From the NCBI GenBank assembly GCA_910577445.1, contig CAJTMZ010000125.1, forward strand, positions 1 through 10,271: a DNA stretch of 10,271 nt. Direction: 5' to 3'. The translations under genes were made by a program, and so were the position numbers. Below are positions 6,797 through 10,271 of this stretch, piece after piece. Every line of letters starts with the position of its first letter. Within the stretch, counting starts at the first letter, position 1. The notes beneath the pieces are model-generated. The model searched no databases and was not told the origin of the DNA. It worked only from the letters and a program-made list of their open reading frames with translations. Source of the stretch: an uncultured Lachnospiraceae bacterium. Its GTDB lineage: Bacteria > Bacillota > Clostridia > Lachnospirales > Lachnospiraceae.

Positions 6797-6824
6797 TATC
6801 ATATGAATAATCGCCATAAAGTAT
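6797..6824 (-). promoter_or_regulatory. Candidate sporulation (sigma-K-like) promoter of cotS
   Basis: On the minus strand CATATGATA (6797-6805) fits the sigma-K -10 consensus CATANNNTA exactly, and ATAC (6821-6824) lies 15 bp upstream at the -35 position. It sits about 30-55 bp before the cotS GTG. The consensus is taken from Bacillus sigma-K, and the motif is short, so the call rests largely on its position before a spore coat gene. Confidence 0.4.
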
Positions 6825-6853
6825 TACTGGAAATGTTTCTTCTTTCTGCGGGC

Positions 6854-8206
6854 TTATCCGTCTTTATTTCCGCTCTCTTCTGTGACAATAGCAAGCAGTG
6901 TTTCCTTCCTGTTCAGCTCCGGATTTTCAATCACAATATCCAAAAGCTTTCCCAGCATTTCTCCCAGCGCCGGCCCCGGCTCCATAGCTGCTTCGTCAAT
7001 CAAATCCTTTCCCGTCACGGCAAGGTTTTTCAGGGACAGACAGTGTCCCTCCGTGAGAATCCGCTCATAAGCTGCCTGCACAAGCTTAAGACGCTCCTCC
7101 TTTTCTTCGCGCATGTAATCGCTCTGGGCTTTCATATCCGCGTATTTGACTTCAATAAGAAGCGGAAAAATATCCTCTCCCGCTTTCCTGACTGCCCGCC
7201 TCACATATTTTTGCCCCGGCAGTATGTCGCAGTCGTGATATCGCACCAGACGGGTCACTGTCTGGATGGTGTAGTTGTCGAACTTTAATCTGCGCAGAAT
7301 CCCCCGGGCAATTTCCCCGGAAACCTCCTGATGTCCGTGAAAATGATAAACGCCTTCGGAGCTTACCGTCAGCGTCTTTGGTTTTCCCATATCATGGAAC
7401 AGCATGGCAAGGCGCAGCGTTTTCTCCGGCCTTATCTCCTGCATGGATTTCAAAATATGCTCTCCCACGCTGTAACGGTGATGGGGATTTCTCTGCTCTG
7501 TCTCCATGCATTCGTCAAATTCAGGCATAATGATTCCGGTAATTCCCGTCTCCCAGGCAGTCCGCAGCTTTTCCGGGTGGGGGGATACCGCCAGCTTTAC
7601 CAGTTCAACCTGAATCCGCTCGGCGCTGACAAGCCGCAGCCTCTGTGCCAGCTCTTTGATTGCCGCCGAGGTATTCTCTTCAATCTCATACCCGAGCTGC
7701 GCGGAAAAGCGCACCGCCCGCATCATGCGAAGGGCGTCCTCCGTAAAGCGCTCCCTCGCCTCGCCCACGCATCGGATTACTTTTTTCTCAATGTCCTCAA
7801 GGCCGCCAAATTCATCCACAAGCCCCGTCCGTTCATTGTAGGCCATGGCGTTAATCGTAAAATCACGCCTCTTTAAATCCTCCTTAAGGCTGGCGGTAAA
7901 GGTGACGCTCTCCGGATGCCTGCCGTCCTCGTACCTGCCGTCAACACGGTAAGTCGTCACCTCAAACCCCTCTCCTCCCAGCATCACCGTCACCGTTCCG
8001 TGAGCAATCCCGGTGTCGATGGTATGCCGGAAAAGTTCTTTTACCTGACAGGGCGATGCGGACGTGGTGATATCCCAATCGTCCGCCTCTCTCCCTAAAA
8101 TGAAGTCGCGTACACAGCCGCCTACGGCATATGCCTCCCAGCCGGCTTCCATAATCGTGTCGATGATGTATTTTACTTTGTCCGGTAATTGAATTTCGAT
8201 TTTCAT
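6854..8206 (-). CDS. cca: CCA tRNA nucleotidyltransferase with HD domain
   Basis: A 450-aa class II CCA-adding enzyme. It adds or repairs the 3' CCA end of tRNAs in the cytoplasm using CTP and ATP without a template. Motifs in order: GGCVRD (29-34) binding the nucleotide phosphates, the metal-binding DWDITT (43-48, Asp43/Asp45), RRDFTINAMA (113-122), and EDALRMMRAVRF (156-167) containing the EDxxR base-selection motif. The C-terminal half has an HD phosphohydrolase domain (LFHDMGKP, His271-Asp272, with HGHQE at 290 and YHDCD at 323), present in many Clostridial members. All catalytic motifs are intact and the length is normal, so I read it as a full CCA enzyme and not a CC- or A-adding half. 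It starts 33 bp after proS, with no terminator between, so it is probably expressed from the proS promoter and T-box. Confidence 0.96.
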   Translation of the reverse strand: MKIEIQLPDKVKYIIDTIMEAGWEAYAVGGCVRDFILGREADDWDITTSASPCQVKELFRHTIDTGIAHGTVTVMLGGEGFEVTTYRVDGRYEDGRHPESVTFTASLKEDLKRRDFTINAMAYNERTGLVDEFGGLEDIEKKVIRCVGEARERFTEDALRMMRAVRFSAQLGYEIEENTSAAIKELAQRLRLVSAERIQVELVKLAVSPHPEKLRTAWETGITGIIMPEFDECMETEQRNPHHRYSVGEHILKSMQEIRPEKTLRLAMLFHDMGKPKTLTVSSEGVYHFHGHQEVSGEIARGILRRLKFDNYTIQTVTRLVRYHDCDILPGQKYVRRAVRKAGEDIFPLLIEVKYADMKAQSDYMREEKEERLKLVQAAYERILTEGHCLSLKNLAVTGKDLIDEAAMEPGPALGEMLGKLLDIVIENPELNRKETLLAIVTEESGNKDG

Positions 8207-8239
8207 ATTTTTATTATTTATTCCCTGTAGCTGCCGTTT

Positions 8240-9670
8240 TTAATATGCTCTGCCCCAGTAAACCATTTTCTTTGCGGGTTTTCCGCAGTAAACGCAGGTT
8301 TCGGACAGGCATTCCTGATGAAAGGGCATACAGCGGCTGGTAACGGCCATGTTTTCCTTGACGGCTTCCTCGCATGCCTGCTCTCCGCACCACATTGCTT
8401 TTACAAAGCCGGATTTTTCCGAAAAAATTCTTTCAAATTCTTCCCTGTTTACAGCCGTATAAGTGTGCTCCTCCAAATGCTCCTTTGCCCGCTTTAACAT
8501 GTCGGACTGAATCTTTTCAAGCAGCGCGCCCACCGTTTCTTCCAGATTATCAAGAGACGCTTCTATCTTTTCTCTGGTGTCGCGGCGGCAGATAACGCAC
8601 TTGCCCGCCTCAATATCCTTCGGGCCGATTTCCACACGGACAGGAATCCCCCTCATCTCCTGCTCGGAGAATTTCCAGCCGGGACTCTTGTCGCTGTCGT
8701 CCACTTTCACACGGAAGCCGCCGAGTTTATCGCGCAGTTCATATGCTTTCTCCAAAACCCCTTCCTTCTTCTGCTGGATGGGAATAATCATCACCTGCGT
8801 AGGCGCGATTTCGGGAGGAAGCACCAGTCCCGAATCGTCGCCGTGAACCATAATAATGGCGCCAATGATTCTGGTGGAAAGCCCCCAGGAAGTCTGATGA
8901 ACGTATTTCAACTGATTGTCCTTATCCGTAAACTGAATGCCGAACGCCCTGGCAAAGCCGTCGCCAAAGTTGTGGCTGGTGCCGGACTGCAGCGCTTTCC
9001 CGTCGTGCATCAGAGCTTCAATGGTATAGGTGGCCTCGGCCCCCGCAAATTTTTCCTTGTCCGTCTTGCGTCCTTTTACCACGGGAATTGCCAGCACCTC
9101 CTCGCAGAAATCCGCATAGACGTTCAACATCTGCTCCGTACGCTCCTGTGCTTCCTCCGCCGTGGCGTGCGCCGTGTGGCCCTCCTGCCACAAAAACTCT
9201 CTGGAGCGGAGGAAAGGACGGGTTTCCTTTTCCCAGCGCACAACGCTGCACCACTGGTTATATACTTTGGGCAAATCTCTGTAGGAGTGAATGTCTCCTT
9301 TGTAAAAATCGCAAAACAGAGTTTCCGACGTGGGGCGTACGCACATTCTCTCGGTAAGAGGGTTTAAACCTCCGTGAGTCACCCATGCCACTTCGGGGGC
9401 AAAACCTTCCACGTGGTCTTTTTCCTTCTGTAAAAGGCTTTCGGGAATAAACATGGGCATGTATACGTTCTCCACTCCCGTTGCCTTGAAGCGTTCGTCC
9501 AGACGCTTCTGGATATTCTCCCAAATCGCATAACCGGCCGGCTTGATTACCATACAGCCTTTTACGTTGGAATAATCAATTAACTCTGCTTTTTTTACCA
9601 CATCCGTATACCACTGGGCGAAATCCTCGCTCATGGATGTGATTGCTTCCACTAACTTCTTTTCTGCCAT
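8240..9670 (-). CDS. proS: Prolyl-tRNA synthetase, short (archaeal-type) form
   Basis: A 476-aa class II aminoacyl-tRNA synthetase that charges tRNA-Pro with proline. The start is the ATG ending at 9670, with GGAGG 6 nt upstream. The frame stays open upstream to 9847, but that stretch is riboswitch RNA. Landmarks: motif 2 around RWEKETRPFLRSREFLWQEG (145-164) and motif 3 around GLSTRIIGAIIMVHGDD (263-279). Anticodon-binding domain from about 290. A C-terminal zinc-binding domain has Cys428, Cys433, Cys459 and Cys462. The protein ends in Tyr (GRAY), as in the Thermus-type enzyme, whose C-terminal Tyr reaches the active site. The editing domain of the long bacterial form is absent. It is the first gene of the proS-cca unit and is preceded by a T-box whose predicted specifier is a Pro codon. 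Confidence 0.97.
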   Translation of the reverse strand: MAEKKLVEAITSMSEDFAQWYTDVVKKAELIDYSNVKGCMVIKPAGYAIWENIQKRLDERFKATGVENVYMPMFIPESLLQKEKDHVEGFAPEVAWVTHGGLNPLTERMCVRPTSETLFCDFYKGDIHSYRDLPKVYNQWCSVVRWEKETRPFLRSREFLWQEGHTAHATAEEAQERTEQMLNVYADFCEEVLAIPVVKGRKTDKEKFAGAEATYTIEALMHDGKALQSGTSHNFGDGFARAFGIQFTDKDNQLKYVHQTSWGLSTRIIGAIIMVHGDDSGLVLPPEIAPTQVMIIPIQQKKEGVLEKAYELRDKLGGFRVKVDDSDKSPGWKFSEQEMRGIPVRVEIGPKDIEAGKCVICRRDTREKIEASLDNLEETVGALLEKIQSDMLKRAKEHLEEHTYTAVNREEFERIFSEKSGFVKAMWCGEQACEEAVKENMAVTSRCMPFHQECLSETCVYCGKPAKKMVYWGRAY

Positions 9671-9676
9671 TTTGTT

Positions 9677-9681
9677 CCTCC
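9677..9681 (-). promoter_or_regulatory. proS ribosome binding site
   Basis: GGAGG lies 6 nt before the ATG that ends at 9670. It decides the proS start against the in-frame upstream GTG at 9847. It sits 11 nt after the 3' arm of the hairpin at 9693-9742 and next to a repeat (9683-9695) that can pair with an internal TTCCAG, so access to it may depend on leader folding. Confidence 0.85.
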
Positions 9682-9682
9682 A

Positions 9683-9759
9683 TTCCAGTTCCGCAAATAA
9701 ATGAACCGCGCACATTGGCTGGAACGATTTACATTTATTTGCTGTTTTCCAGTTCCGCA
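9683..9759 (-). repeat. 13-nt direct repeat with competing complement before proS
   Basis: On the minus strand TGCGGAACTGGAA occurs twice, at 9747-9759 and at 9683-9695. Between them, TTCCAG (9719-9724) can pair with the CTGGAA of either copy. The second copy abuts the proS ribosome binding site. The interval also holds a perfect 11-bp inverted repeat (9693-9703 with 9732-9742; GCAAATAAATG, loop 28 nt) and a small 5-bp hairpin (9757-9761 with 9769-9773). Confidence 0.7.
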
Positions 9760-9795
9760 GACGCGCTTTCTGCTTTATAATAGTTACATACACAA

Positions 9796-9818
9796 AGGGC
9801 GGCACACCTCTCCACCCT
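9796..9818 (-). terminator. Possible weak terminator hairpin after the T-box
   Basis: AGGGTGG (9818-9812) and CCGCCCT (9802-9796) form a 7-bp stem with one G-U pair and a 9-nt loop, followed by TTTGTGTAT. The U tract is poor. CCCT (9826-9823), the 3' arm of the antiterminator, could instead pair with AGGG of this stem. It may therefore be the terminator of the T-box or part of a different switch. Confidence 0.35.
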
Positions 9819-9822
9819 GATA

Positions 9823-10080
9823 AGGGACCGGAATCCGGCGGTACCACCCTAATTAATGCGTTAACATTCTCTTTTCTTACCGTTATCGCCGGTGCTACGC
9901 TGTATTTTCATACAGGGCTCCAAGGCAGGTTCCGGACATTATCACCTGAAAATCTTTCAGCGCCTTTTGCTATCCTTATGCGCCCGGCCCTGCGTTTGCT
10001 TCTGCCTTCAACTGCGCTTTTTCACAAAAGGGATTTTCTCTCTGACGGTTTCCTGTGCGTACTAATCCTTTTCGTCGCCA
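9823..10080 (-). promoter_or_regulatory. T-box riboswitch (tRNA-Pro) upstream of proS
   Basis: The minus strand carries the T-box core AGGGTGGTACCGC (9850-9838). Its TGGT would pair with the ACCA end of uncharged tRNA. The antiterminator is visible: AGGG pairs with CCCT (9826-9823), the seven-base bulge TGGTACC follows, then GCCGG pairs with CCGGT. Stem I begins with AAAAGGATTAGTA (AGTA at 10063-10060) and contains CAGAGAG (10044-10038). Its 3' side has GAA (9932-9930) followed directly by CCU (9929-9927) and G, which by analogy with the glyQ T-box places a proline codon at the specifier. Stem III is CTGTAT-GAAA-ATACAG (9915-9900). When proline is short, uncharged tRNA-Pro should bind and raise proS-cca expression. 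The distal part of Stem I is longer than usual. Confidence 0.9.
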
Positions 10081-10090
10081 CGTTTTTCTT

Positions 10091-10163
10091 GCGGAAAATC
10101 ATTTTCCCGTTTCCGCCGGACTCTGAAACAGACGAATATTTCACTCTGTCTCCCGCCTCCGGC
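10091..10163 (-). other. Extra structured RNA at the 5' end of the proS leader
   Basis: Before Stem I, the predicted transcript can fold a two-part hairpin: GCCGGA (10163-10158) with TCCGGC (10120-10115), and inside it GAGACAGA (10152-10145) with TCTGTTTC (10132-10125; one G-U pair). A second, overlapping stem pairs GCGGAAA (10116-10110) with TTTCCGC (10097-10091). T-box leaders usually begin close to Stem I, so this addition has no assigned role. Confidence 0.5.
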
Positions 10164-10174
10164 ATCGTGCCATA

Positions 10175-10203
10175 ATTGTAGAAAAATTTTTCCGATTTGT
10201 CAA
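10175..10203 (-). promoter_or_regulatory. Sigma-A promoter of proS-cca
   Basis: On the minus strand a perfect -35 TTGACA (10198-10203) and -10 TACAAT (10175-10180) are 17 bp apart. Transcription should start near 10168-10170, giving a leader of about 500 nt before the proS ATG. Confidence 0.9.
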
Positions 10204-10216
10204 CTCCATTTGTTCT

Positions 10217-10259
10217 GTATTCACGGAAATCAATTTTCAGATTTCGGTGAAATGAATAC
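10217..10259. repeat. Imperfect dyad upstream of the proS promoter
   Basis: GTATTCA (10217-10223) and TGAATAC (10253-10259) form a perfect 7-bp outer inverted repeat. GAAATC (10226-10231) and GATTTC (10240-10245) form an inner one. It lies about 14 bp upstream of the -35 box. It may be a protein-binding site or the remains of a terminator for a gene beyond the window. No T run supports the latter. Confidence 0.35.
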
Positions 10260-10271
10260 TGCCAAAGAGGC

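Noticed and set aside
6803..7288. Plus-strand frame of 161 codons opposite cca
   Set aside because: It is antisense to a well-conserved cca gene; the protein is low-similarity shadow sequence.
7331..7876. Plus-strand frame of 181 codons opposite cca
   Set aside because: Shadow of the cca nucleotidyltransferase domain, no start site or domain of its own.
8843..9367. Plus-strand frame of 174 codons opposite proS
   Set aside because: Antisense to the catalytic core of proS, whose motifs are all intact.
9671..9847. In-frame extension of proS by 59 codons from a GTG
   Set aside because: The stretch is the T-box core and leader RNA; family length and the GGAGG at 9677-9681 support the ATG ending at 9670.
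9978..10175. Plus-strand open frame of 65 codons
   Set aside because: It is antisense to the T-box Stem I and leader, has no good ribosome binding site evidence, and resembles no protein.

Overview
This window looks like chromosomal DNA from a spore-forming Firmicute of the class Clostridia, most likely Lachnospiraceae. The evidence is a moderate GC content, strong Shine-Dalgarno sequences, TTGACA/TATAAT promoters with 17-bp spacers, a T-box leader in front of an aminoacyl-tRNA synthetase, a CotS-type spore coat protein, a PEGA lipoprotein with VSGN repeats, and an Rpn-type nuclease whose N-terminus resembles Lachnospiraceae members as I recall them. Genus and species cannot be read from the sequence. 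Every gene I accept lies on the minus strand, so the window reads right to left.

Right part (about 10271 to 5790): a strong sigma-A promoter (10175-10203) drives a leader of about 500 nt that contains a T-box riboswitch with a predicted proline specifier (CCU). It precedes proS (short, archaeal-type prolyl-tRNA synthetase). cca (tRNA CCA-adding enzyme with an HD domain) follows after 33 bp and is probably co-transcribed. cotS (spore coat kinase-like protein) lies downstream, 86 bp after cca, with a candidate sporulation promoter in the gap. proS and cca both serve tRNA: one charges tRNA-Pro and the other builds or repairs the CCA end that ProRS charges and the T-box senses.

Middle (5789 to 3410): a 503-aa lipoprotein with PEGA domains and VSGN/poly-Asn linkers has its own promoter and a very regular 15-bp-stem terminator. 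A small membrane protein with a YcxB-like domain follows.

Left-middle (3409 to 2667): about 740 bp without an intact gene of normal size. It holds a terminator, a scar of broken mobile-element genes (the zinc-ribbon piece of a large serine recombinase joined to an unrelated fragment), and a consensus promoter for the next gene.

Left part (2666 to 1): an Rpn-family PD-(D/E)XK nuclease/transposase-like gene, then a MATE-family multidrug exporter whose promoter is overlapped by a 26-bp dyad that may be an operator. Positions 1-105 hold nothing I can name.

I found no clear new defence or mobile system. The most unusual signal is the proS leader: an extra 5' hairpin, no classical T-box terminator, a duplicated AGGGTGG element, and a second set of mutually exclusive pairings next to the proS ribosome binding site.
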